A stretch of 14,111 nt of DNA from Casimicrobiaceae bacterium (GTDB taxonomy: Bacteria; Pseudomonadota; Gammaproteobacteria; Burkholderiales; Casimicrobiaceae), in assembly GCA_955652025.1 (NCBI GenBank), contig CATPAO010000240.1, forward strand, positions 1 through 14,111, read 5' to 3'. A model generated the notes under the pieces. The model ran no database searches. It saw only the letters and a program-made list of their open reading frames with translations, and was not told the origin of the DNA. Positions 1 through 6,189 of the stretch are shown one piece after another (position 1 is the stretch's first letter; every line of letters starts with the position of its first letter). Both the position numbers and the translations under genes were made by a program.

Positions 1-399
1 ACCACGTCCCACGCGCTCGTACAGGAGCGACGGCAGGTCGATCCGGCGCACGAACAGCTTGGGCCGATTCTGGTAGGCGATTCGAAGCGCGTCGGCAAAG
101 CCGCGCGTGATGACGAGCGCGGTTCGTTCGCCTTTGCGCTCCAGGAGCGCGTTGGTGGCGACGGTCGTGCCCATCTTGACCGCGTCGATCGTTCCGGCGG
201 GAATCGGCGCGTCCGGCGCGAGCCCGAGCAGCTCGCGAATGCCGTGTACGGCGGCATCAATGTAGCGGCCGGGGTTCTCGGAGAGCAACTTGTGCGTCGT
301 CAGCGTGCCGTCGGGCCGGCGCGCGACGATATCGGTGAATGTGCCGCCGCGGTCGATCCAGAATTCCCAGCGGCCGGCGGTGGCGGTCGATTCGTTCAT
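1..399 (-). CDS. 5-oxoprolinase (ATP-hydrolysing), OPLAH type, N-terminal 133 residues (cut by window edge)
   Basis: Reading leftward from the ATG at 399-397 gives 133 codons without a stop, running off the left edge. The N-terminus has the hydantoinase/oxoprolinase nucleotide-binding signature [18 protein letters not shown] (about residues 14-31), then [26 protein letters not shown] and [15 protein letters not shown]. The last two are more like the fused OPLAH family (about 1200-1300 residues, HyuA-like plus HyuB-like halves) than stand-alone hydantoinase HyuA. The enzyme opens 5-oxo-L-proline to L-glutamate at the cost of ATP, in the cytoplasm. There is no clear Shine-Dalgarno before this ATG. 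The gene diverges from a TRAP transporter 169 bp away, which suggests that the transporter brings in its substrate (inference). A stand-alone N-methylhydantoinase A subunit cannot be fully excluded, because the C-terminal half is outside the window. Confidence 0.88.
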   Translation of the reverse strand, partial: MNESTATAGRWEFWIDRGGTFTDIVARRPDGTLTTHKLLSENPGRYIDAAVHGIRELLGLAPDAPIPAGTIDAVKMGTTVATNALLERKGERTALVITRGFADALRIAYQNRPKLFVRRIDLPSLLYERVGRG

Positions 400-568
400 A
401 TTCGATGCTATTTTGTCACGATGGCGACGATCGCCCGGGCTGCCACGGTCCGAGGCAGCGCGAACGTTCGGATACGCGGCGGCGCGCCCCCCGCGACGAT
501 TTATGGTAAATATCGCGCGTCCCGCGGACGCACCGCACGCGGCGCGTCGCTAAACCGGAGAGATTCCC
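400..568. promoter_or_regulatory. Divergent intergenic region with several dyads, including palindrome CGAACGTTCG (461-470)
   Basis: These 169 bp separate the oxoprolinase gene (minus) from dctP (plus) and must hold both promoters. The perfect 10-bp palindrome CGAACGTTCG lies at 461-470. Other inverted repeats are GGCGA-cga-TCGCC (423-435), GCTGCC/GGCAGC (439-444 and 454-459) and GCGTCC-cgc-GGACGC (517-531). The only AT-rich patch is around 500-513 (TTTATGGTAAATAT), which could carry a plus-strand -10 element, but I see no matching -35. An operator for a dimeric regulator is plausible but unproven, since short palindromes are common in GC-rich DNA. Confidence 0.35.
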
Positions 569-1543
569 ATGAAACGACTGACCGCCTTCGCCGCCGCGCT
601 CGGCGTCGCGCTGGCCTTCCCCGCCGCCGCACAAACGAAATGGGACCTGCCCTCGGCGTACCCGGCGTCCAACTTCCACACCGAAAACCTGCAGCAGTTC
701 GCCGCCGACGTCGAGAAGGGAAGCGGCGGAAAGCTCAAGATCCAGCTCCATCCGAACGCGTCGTTGTTCAAGGCGCCGGAAATCAAGCGCGCGGTCCAGG
801 GCGGGCAAGCGCAGGCCGGCGAAATCCTGCTCGTCAATTTCGAGAACGAGGATCCGCTGTTCGGCGTCGACGGCGTGCCGTTCCTCGCGGCGTCGTACGG
901 CGAATCTATGAAGCTCTACAAAGCGGAGAAAAAGGCGCTGGAGGAGAAGCTCGGGAAGCAGGGCATGATGCTGCTCTACACGGTAGCCTGGCCGCCGCAA
1001 GGCATCTATAGCAACCGGACGCTGAACGGAATCGCGGACATGAAGGGCCTCAAGTGGCGTGCGTACAGCCCCGCGACGTCGAAGATCGCCGAGCTGGTCG
1101 GCGCTCAGCCGGTCACCGTCCAAGCCTCGGAAGTCTCGCAGGCGCTCGCGACCGGGGTCATCGATTCGTACATGTCGTCGGGCGCGACGGGTTACGACTC
1201 GAAGACCTACGAGAGCATCAAGAACTTCTACGATACGCAGGCGTGGCTCCCCAAGAACGCGGTCATCGTCAACAAGCAAGCGTTCGACGCGCTCGACAAG
1301 CCGACGCAGCAAGCGCTCTTGAAGGCGGCCGCCGACGCCGAGGCGCGCGGCTGGAAAACGTCGGCGGAAAAGAACGGCTGGTATCTCGATCAGCTGAAGC
1401 AAAAGGGCATGAGCATCGTGAAGCCTTCGGATCAGCTTAACGCGGACCTGCGCAAGGTGGGCAACGTGATGCTCGCCGAGTGGCTCAAGAAATCGGGCGA
1501 CGAAGGCAAGAAAGTCATCGACGCGTATCGGGCGCTGCAATAG
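569..1543 (+). CDS. dctP: TRAP transporter periplasmic substrate-binding protein (DctP family)
   Basis: The product is 324 aa, normal for DctP/SBP_bac_7 proteins. A Sec signal peptide is clear: positive MKR, a hydrophobic stretch to about residue 20, and probable cleavage after AAA (21/22), leaving QTKWDLPSAYP. Family landmarks are LFKAPEIKRAVQGGQ (67-81), GIYSNRTLNGIADMKGLKWR (145-164), whose R164 matches the arginine that grips the ligand carboxylate in this family, and SEVSQALATGVIDSYMSS (187-204). The protein captures a small organic acid in the periplasm and hands it to the DctQM membrane pair. The start is set by GGAG at 557-560, 8 nt before the ATG. dctQ starts 10 nt downstream. The substrate cannot be read from the sequence. 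The divergent 5-oxoprolinase makes pyroglutamate the leading guess, and pyroglutamate-binding DctP proteins are known from Bordetella. Confidence 0.93.
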   Translation: MKRLTAFAAALGVALAFPAAAQTKWDLPSAYPASNFHTENLQQFAADVEKGSGGKLKIQLHPNASLFKAPEIKRAVQGGQAQAGEILLVNFENEDPLFGVDGVPFLAASYGESMKLYKAEKKALEEKLGKQGMMLLYTVAWPPQGIYSNRTLNGIADMKGLKWRAYSPATSKIAELVGAQPVTVQASEVSQALATGVIDSYMSSGATGYDSKTYESIKNFYDTQAWLPKNAVIVNKQAFDALDKPTQQALLKAAADAEARGWKTSAEKNGWYLDQLKQKGMSIVKPSDQLNADLRKVGNVMLAEWLKKSGDEGKKVIDAYRALQ

Positions 1544-1553
1544 CAAGCCGCAC

Positions 1554-2063
1554 ATGCGCGCTGCGCTTGACCACCTCTACGACGCCGCCGCGTACCTCGC
1601 GGCGTTGTTTTTGGCGGGTACGCTCGTGTTCGTGCTGCTCGGGATCGCCGGCAGGACGTTCGACTGGTTCATTCCCGGCACCGACGCGTACGCGGGCTTT
1701 TGCATGGCGGCGGCGGGATTTCTGGCGCTGGCGCACACGTTGAAGCGCGGCGAGCACATCCGCGTGTCGCTGGTGCTGGAGCATCTGCGCCCACCGGCGC
1801 GCCATCGAATGGAATTGTTCGCGCTTGCGATCGCGACGGTTCTCGCCGCCGCATTCGCGTACTACAGCGTGCGTCTCGCGTGGCAATCGTACGATTTCCA
1901 CGACGTTTCGACCGGCAACGACGCCACGCCGCTGTGGATTCCGCAGCTGGCGATGGCCCTGGGGACGCTCGTGTTGCTCATCGCCGTCATCGACGAGCTC
2001 TGCCACGAATGGCGCGGCCTGCGCAGGGTGAAAATGCCCGAGGAAGCGCTTCATCATGAATGA
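1554..2063 (+). CDS. dctQ: TRAP transporter small permease subunit (DctQ family)
   Basis: A 169-aa membrane protein with the four helices expected of DctQ (roughly residues 12-33, 45-62, 86-107 and 128-147). The family landmarks LKRGEHIRVSLV (63-74) and PLWIPQLAMALG (126-137) are present. In TRAP systems the small subunit packs against DctM and braces the elevator domain; it has no independent transport role. The ribosome site is poor, so translation probably depends on the dctP ribosomes arriving 10 nt upstream. Its 3' end overlaps dctM by 8 nt (ATGAATGA), a sign of coupled translation and fixed stoichiometry. The product is charged and probably cytoplasmic after the fourth helix. Confidence 0.92.
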   Translation: MRAALDHLYDAAAYLAALFLAGTLVFVLLGIAGRTFDWFIPGTDAYAGFCMAAAGFLALAHTLKRGEHIRVSLVLEHLRPPARHRMELFALAIATVLAAAFAYYSVRLAWQSYDFHDVSTGNDATPLWIPQLAMALGTLVLLIAVIDELCHEWRGLRRVKMPEEALHHE

Positions 2064-3357
2064 CGCGCTCGTCACCGCGCTGTTGATCGCCTCGCTGTTC
2101 GCGATCCTGGGCAGCGGCGTCTGGATCGGGCTCGCCTTGGCCGGGGTCGCGTGGATCGGCATGGAGCTGTTCTCGTCGCGTCCGGCGGGCGATGCGATGG
2201 CGGTGACGATCTGGGGCACGGCGTCGTCGTGGACGTTGACTGCGCTGCCGCTGTTCGTCTGGATGGGCGAGATCCTGTTCCGCACGCGGCTATCCGAAGA
2301 CATGTTCGAAGGGCTGGCCCCGTGGCTCGAGCGCGTGCCGGGCCGGCTGCTGCACACGAACATCATCGGCTGCACGATTTTCGCCGCGGTCTCCGGCTCG
2401 TCGGCGGCCACCTGCGCAACGATCGGGAAGATGACGCTGCCAGAGCTCAAGCGCCGTGGCTATCCGGAGGCCATCACGATCGGCTCGCTCGCCGGCGCCG
2501 GCACGCTCGGGCTCCTGATCCCGCCGTCGATCATCATGATCGTCTACGGCGTGTCGGCGAACGTCTCGATCGCCAAGCTCTTCATCGCCGGCGTGATTCC
2601 CGGCATTCTGCTCGCCTTGTTGTTCTCCGGCTACATCGTCGCCTGGGCGCTCGCGCATCCGGACCAGGTGCCGGCGGCGACCGAACGCACGACGTTTGCA
2701 CAGAAACTTTACGCGTCGCGGCACCTGATCCCGGTGATGATCCTGATCATGCTGGTGCTAGGCTCGATCTATGCGGGCGTCGCGACGGCCACGGAGGCGG
2801 CGGCGCTCGGCGTCGTCGGCTCGCTCATCATCTCGGCAGCGCAGCGCACGCTCACCTGGACGACGTTTCGCGACAGCATCCTGGGCGCGACGCGGCTATA
2901 TTGCATGATCGCGCTGATCCTGTCGGGCGCGGCGTTCCTCACGCTCGCGATGGGGTACATCGGGCTGCCGCGCGAATTGGCCGAATGGATCGCGTCGCTT
3001 CACTTATCGCCGTTCGCGCTGATCGTCGCGCTGGCGCTGTTCTACATCGTGCTCGGCTGTTTCTTAGACGGCATCTCGATGGTGGTGCTCACGATGGGCG
3101 TCATCCTGCCGACGGTCGAAACGGCCGGCATCGACCTCTTGTGGTTCGGCATTTTCATCGTGCTCGTGGTCGAGATGGCGCAGATCACACCGCCGGTCGG
3201 CTTCAACCTATTCGTCCTGCAGGGGATGACGAACAAGCAGATCACGTGGATCGCCCGACAGGCGCTGCCGATGTTCTACCTGATGTGCGTCGCTGTGCTC
3301 CTGATCTGGTATTTTCCGGACTTGGTCACGTTGCTGCCGCGGAACATGAAGCTGTGA
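2056..3357 (+). CDS. dctM: TRAP transporter large permease subunit (DctM family)
   Basis: A 433-aa, highly hydrophobic protein with about 12 membrane segments, the usual size for DctM. Family signatures appear in order: GSSAATCATIGKMTLPEL (114-131), GYPEAITIGSLAGAGTLGLL (135-154) followed by IPPS, GVATATEAAALGVVGSL (241-257) and MAQITPPVGFNLFVLQG (374-390). It is the Na+-coupled transport subunit that moves substrate released by DctP across the inner membrane. The start codon lies inside the end of dctQ, with AGGAA at 2041-2045 about 10 nt upstream. ogt follows 2 nt after the stop codon, so the transporter and the two DNA-maintenance genes behind it are probably transcribed together. Confidence 0.95.
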   Translation: MNDALVTALLIASLFAILGSGVWIGLALAGVAWIGMELFSSRPAGDAMAVTIWGTASSWTLTALPLFVWMGEILFRTRLSEDMFEGLAPWLERVPGRLLHTNIIGCTIFAAVSGSSAATCATIGKMTLPELKRRGYPEAITIGSLAGAGTLGLLIPPSIIMIVYGVSANVSIAKLFIAGVIPGILLALLFSGYIVAWALAHPDQVPAATERTTFAQKLYASRHLIPVMILIMLVLGSIYAGVATATEAAALGVVGSLIISAAQRTLTWTTFRDSILGATRLYCMIALILSGAAFLTLAMGYIGLPRELAEWIASLHLSPFALIVALALFYIVLGCFLDGISMVVLTMGVILPTVETAGIDLLWFGIFIVLVVEMAQITPPVGFNLFVLQGMTNKQITWIARQALPMFYLMCVAVLLIWYFPDLVTLLPRNMKL

Positions 3358-3359
3358 GG

Positions 3360-3854
3360 ATGAGCGTGAACGGCGCGGGCGACTATGCGGCAAAAATCGG
3401 AGCGCCGTTTGCGGTGCTCGGATTGCGGACGAACGGCGTCGCCGTGACCGCGCTGTCGTATTTGCCGGATGACGAGCACCTGCTTGCGCCCCGCGACGCG
3501 TTGGCCGAGCGCGCCGTGCGCGAAATCAAACGCTACCTCGACGACGCGGCGTTCCGCTTCACCGTGCCGCTCGCGCCGCAGGGGACACCGTTTCAGCGTC
3601 GCGTATGGGAGGCGATTCGCGCCATTCCGCTCGCCGAGTCGCGCACGTACGGCGAAATCGCGCGCACCGTTCATACGGCGCCACGCGCGGTGGGCCAGGC
3701 CTGCGGCGCGAACCCTATCGCGCTCATCATTCCTTGCCACCGCGTCGTCGGCAGCGCCGGCGCGCTCGGCGGCTTCATGAACGCCGACGACGGCGATCCG
3801 CTGTCGATCAAGCGCTGGCTGCTCGAGCACGAAGGCTATCGCTTCGGCCATTGA
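3360..3854 (+). CDS. ogt: Methylated-DNA--protein-cysteine S-methyltransferase (Ogt/AGT)
   Basis: A 164-aa suicide repair protein that transfers the alkyl group from O6-alkylguanine (or O4-alkylthymine) to its own cysteine. The diagnostic active-site motif IPCHRV is present with C126. It is preceded by RTYGEIA (95-101) and the helix RAVGQACGANP (109-119), which carries the DNA-binding arginine region, and followed by GALGGF (134-139). Length and lack of an Ada-type N-terminal domain fit Ogt. ATG 3360 lies 2 nt after the dctM stop. However, GAGG at 3356-3359 touches it directly and is better spaced for the in-frame GTG at 3366 (third codon), so the true start may be two codons later. The gene ends 13 nt before xerD. 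It has no metabolic link to the transporter upstream and is probably a passenger in the same transcript. Confidence 0.95.
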   Translation: MSVNGAGDYAAKIGAPFAVLGLRTNGVAVTALSYLPDDEHLLAPRDALAERAVREIKRYLDDAAFRFTVPLAPQGTPFQRRVWEAIRAIPLAESRTYGEIARTVHTAPRAVGQACGANPIALIIPCHRVVGSAGALGGFMNADDGDPLSIKRWLLEHEGYRFGH

Positions 3855-3867
3855 GGATGCGGTCCGG

Positions 3868-4773
3868 ATGACGTCCACCACCCCGCCGAACGCGCTGATC
3901 GACGCGTTTTGCGACACGCTGTGGCTGCAGGATGGTCTGGCGGCCACGTCGCTCGAGAGCTATCGGCGCGATCTTGTCGCGTGGAGCGATTGGCTCGGGC
4001 GCCACGGCAAGGCGTTGCTCGGCGCGGACCGCGGCGACCTCGAGCATTGGCTCGCCGACCAGTTCTCGGGCAAAGCGAAGGCCACGTCGGTGGCGCGGCG
4101 CCTGTCGACGCTTCGACGCTTTTATCGCCTGCAACTCGATCGCGGCGGCGTACGTGAAGATCCCACGCTTCGTGTGAGCGCGCCGAAAAGGCCGCGCCGC
4201 CTGCCGAAGTACCTTTCCGAGGCGCAGGTGGAAGCACTGCTCGCCGCGCCGAATGTCGACACCACGCTGGGGCTGCGCGATCGCGCGATGCTGGAGACGC
4301 TCTACGCGAGCGGGTTGCGCGTGTCCGAACTGATCGGCCTCAAGCTCTCGCAGGTCGGGCTTGCCGAAGGCGTCGTCCGCGTCATGGGCAAAGGCAGCAA
4401 GGAACGGCTGGTTCCGCTCGGCGACGAGTCGGTTGTCTGGGTCAACCGCTATCTGAAGATTGCGCGTCCGCTGCTCGCGCGCGAGTCGAAACAGCAGCAT
4501 ATTTTTCTCACGCAGCGTCGCGGGCCGCTGACGCGCCAGGCATTTTGGGCGCTCGTCAAGCGCTATGCGGTCCGGGCCGGGATCGCGACGGCCGCGCTGT
4601 CGCCGCACGTGCTGCGGCACGCGTTCGCCACCCACCTCCTGAATCACGGCGCGGATCTGCGCGTCGTGCAACTGTTACTCGGGCACGCGGACATCACGAC
4701 GACGACGATCTACACGCACGTCGCCCGCGAGCGGCTCAAGCAGCTGCATGCCCGGCATCATCCGCGGGGATGA
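3868..4773 (+). CDS. xerD: Site-specific tyrosine recombinase XerD
   Basis: A 301-aa tyrosine recombinase acting with XerC and FtsK at dif to resolve chromosome dimers. The N-terminal SAM-like DNA-binding domain (about 8-100) has the XerD-style SLESYRRDLVAWSDWL. All catalytic residues of the family are visible: R151 (SGLRVSE), K175 (GKGSKER), H247 and R250 (SPHVLRHAFATH), H273 (LLLGH) and nucleophile Y282 (IYTHV). The protein therefore looks fully active. Length and N-terminus fit XerD better than XerC. It is a housekeeping gene here: no attachment site, cargo or integron array lies beside it. The ribosome site is weak (GAGG 3853-3856, 11 nt before the ATG). The stop codon falls in the loop of an inverted repeat (4762-4799). 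Confidence 0.95.
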   Translation: MTSTTPPNALIDAFCDTLWLQDGLAATSLESYRRDLVAWSDWLGRHGKALLGADRGDLEHWLADQFSGKAKATSVARRLSTLRRFYRLQLDRGGVREDPTLRVSAPKRPRRLPKYLSEAQVEALLAAPNVDTTLGLRDRAMLETLYASGLRVSELIGLKLSQVGLAEGVVRVMGKGSKERLVPLGDESVVWVNRYLKIARPLLARESKQQHIFLTQRRGPLTRQAFWALVKRYAVRAGIATAALSPHVLRHAFATHLLNHGADLRVVQLLLGHADITTTTIYTHVARERLKQLHARHHPRG

Positions 4774-4799
4774 GCGAGGCGGCGCGGCATTCCCCGCGG
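4762..4799. repeat. Perfect 9-bp inverted repeat spanning the xerD stop codon
   Basis: CCGCGGGGA (4762-4770) and its exact complement TCCCCGCGG (4791-4799) flank a 20-nt loop that begins with the xerD TGA. In RNA this would be a GC-only stem apart from one A-U pair. No T-run follows, so it is not a standard intrinsic terminator. It could protect the 3' end, slow RNA polymerase or be a Rho-related structure. It may be chance. Confidence 0.45.
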
Positions 4800-4805
4800 C
4801 ACGGG

Positions 4806-4811
4806 TAGAAT
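4806..4811 (+). promoter_or_regulatory. Candidate -10 element TAGAAT for the methyltransferase-like gene
   Basis: TAGAAT lies about 30 nt before the ATG at 4842, directly after the inverted repeat. It would give a leader of about 24 nt. There is no recognisable -35 hexamer 16-18 nt upstream, so support is weak. Its position in the only gap (68 nt) between xerD and the next gene is the main argument. Confidence 0.35.
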
Positions 4812-4841
4812 GCGCGCGTCCGTTTTCCACGTCTCCCGCAA

Positions 4842-5729
4842 ATGCCTAAGCTTGCCGGCCCGATTGCCGCGACGCGCTCGTTCGCACGGCGATGGTCGCG
4901 CCGCTGGATTCACGCGCACGTCGGGCACATTGTCGCCGGCGACGTCGTTACCAATCCAGATCCCGCCTTCCTGGATCCTGGCCAATTATTGACATTCCGC
5001 TGCAATATCTGCGGCAGTCCATGCGGCGCAATGCTTTGCGAACTCGACCGCGAGAAATCGACGTGCGCCGTTTGCAGCTCGAACGTCCGCCTCCGGGGAA
5101 TAGCTCGGCTCATCGCGTACGAGATCTTCGGCGAATCGATCGCATTGCCCGACCTGCCGACCGCCAAACACGTCCGTGGCATCGGATTGTCCGACGCTCC
5201 GGGATACGCGGATCCGCTCGCGATGCGGCTCGACTACGTGAACACGTTCTTTGACGCCGAGCCGCGGCTCGACATCGTCGCGGCGGATGTCGAACGCTAC
5301 GGCGGTTGCGATTTCATCATCGCGAGCGATGTGTTCGAACACGTAACTGCGCCCGTCTCGCGCGCCTTCGAGAACGCGTACGCGCTGCTCAAGCCCGGCG
5401 GCAAGTTGATTTTTTCGGTGCCGTTTACGCTCGATGCCGAGACCGTCGAGCATTTCGCCGACCTGCACGACTGGCGGATCGAGACGCGTGACGACGGACG
5501 GCGGCTCGTCAACCGCGCCGCCGACGGTACGGTGACCGTGTACGACAATCTCATTTTTCACGGCGGACCGGGTGCGACGCTCGAGATGAGACGCTTTTCG
5601 CGCGCATCGCTGGAACGCGAGTTCGCGCGCGCTGGATTCGCGCGGGTTCGAGTCGCCGACGAGCCCTATCTGCCGTTCGGCATCCATTGGGCACTGCCGC
5701 GGGGCGTGCCGATGGTCGCGTATCGCTGA
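4842..5729 (+). CDS. Zinc-ribbon SAM-dependent methyltransferase-like protein
   Basis: A 295-aa protein. Residues 1-30 are Arg-rich. Residues 52-80 hold a cysteine cluster (C54xxC57, C61, C66, C75xxC78) typical of a small zinc-binding module. From about 110 a class I methyltransferase fold can be followed: GIGLSDAPGYADPL (113-126), DYVNTFFDAEPRLDI (131-145), DFIIASDVFEHV (157-168), LLKPGGKLIFSVPF (182-195) and a C-terminal YDNLIFHGG...LEMRRFS block. The usual glycine-rich SAM loop (GxGxG) is replaced by GLSD, so SAM binding is inferred from the fold rather than seen. I recognise the architecture from other proteobacterial methyltransferase-like proteins but know of no assigned substrate. No Shine-Dalgarno precedes the ATG. 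The next gene starts 28 nt downstream. Confidence 0.75.
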   Translation: MPKLAGPIAATRSFARRWSRRWIHAHVGHIVAGDVVTNPDPAFLDPGQLLTFRCNICGSPCGAMLCELDREKSTCAVCSSNVRLRGIARLIAYEIFGESIALPDLPTAKHVRGIGLSDAPGYADPLAMRLDYVNTFFDAEPRLDIVAADVERYGGCDFIIASDVFEHVTAPVSRAFENAYALLKPGGKLIFSVPFTLDAETVEHFADLHDWRIETRDDGRRLVNRAADGTVTVYDNLIFHGGPGATLEMRRFSRASLEREFARAGFARVRVADEPYLPFGIHWALPRGVPMVAYR

Positions 5730-5757
5730 TGCCCGAATCCCCTGCACCGGAGAGCCC

Positions 5758-6189
5758 ATGAACTACAAATGGCTGTGGTCCCAGATCCGCGCCAACATTG
5801 TCGCCATCGTCAGCGTGATCGTCGCGCTGTCAGGAATGGCGTACAACACACACCGCAACGAAAAGACCGAGATCAACCACAACGTGCGCGCTGCGGCGTT
5901 CGAGACGCTCAAGAACCTGGGCGAAGCGCAGATCGTCGTCGAGTACGCCCATTTCAAGAAAGATCGCCTGCTGGGAGATCCGACGCAAGGCTGGGCGCGC
6001 TTGAACTACATCCGCGACCTGGCGCAGGTGCTGCCGGCGCCGGGTCCCGCCGAAGCCGACGGGCTGCTCGCCGCGTGGCGCGACAACGTCGACACGCTCG
6101 AAAACGACAAGAACGCGATGATCAAGATCACCGACGAAATTCAGCGCCTGCGCCTCACGACGATCGACATTCTGAACGGGCTCCGCTGA
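5758..6189 (+). CDS. Hypothetical single-helix membrane protein upstream of putA
   Basis: A 143-aa protein that I cannot name. One transmembrane helix is evident near the N-terminus (about residues 12-28). It is followed by a hydrophilic, largely helical region (YNTHRNEKTEINHNVRAAAF onward), a Pro/Gly break around 93-98 (LPAPGPAEAD) and a second helical stretch (about 102-142). That tail contains no Cys. The topology could place the helical part in the periplasm or the cytoplasm; K4 and R11 flank the helix on the N side. The start is well supported by GGAG at 5749-5752, 5 nt before the ATG. Its stop abuts the putA start (TGAATG), so the two are almost certainly co-translated. A role linked to proline oxidation at the membrane is possible but not shown. 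Confidence 0.8.
   Translation: MNYKWLWSQIRANIVAIVSVIVALSGMAYNTHRNEKTEINHNVRAAAFETLKNLGEAQIVVEYAHFKKDRLLGDPTQGWARLNYIRDLAQVLPAPGPAEADGLLAAWRDNVDTLENDKNAMIKITDEIQRLRLTTIDILNGLR

Noticed and set aside
416..1555. 379-codon open frame on the minus strand opposite dctP
   Set aside because: Composition is Arg/Leu-rich without family features; dctP on the other strand has a signal peptide and full family motifs.
2151..3359. Apparent 403-residue N-terminal extension of Ogt reading through dctM in another frame
   Set aside because: The frame is open only by composition. Homology begins after the dctM stop, and the plausible starts are at 3360 or 3366.
3868..4773. Tyrosine recombinase as a sign of an integrated element
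   Set aside because: The sequence is XerD-like, the neighbours are housekeeping genes, and there is no att repeat, tRNA gene, cargo or composition change.
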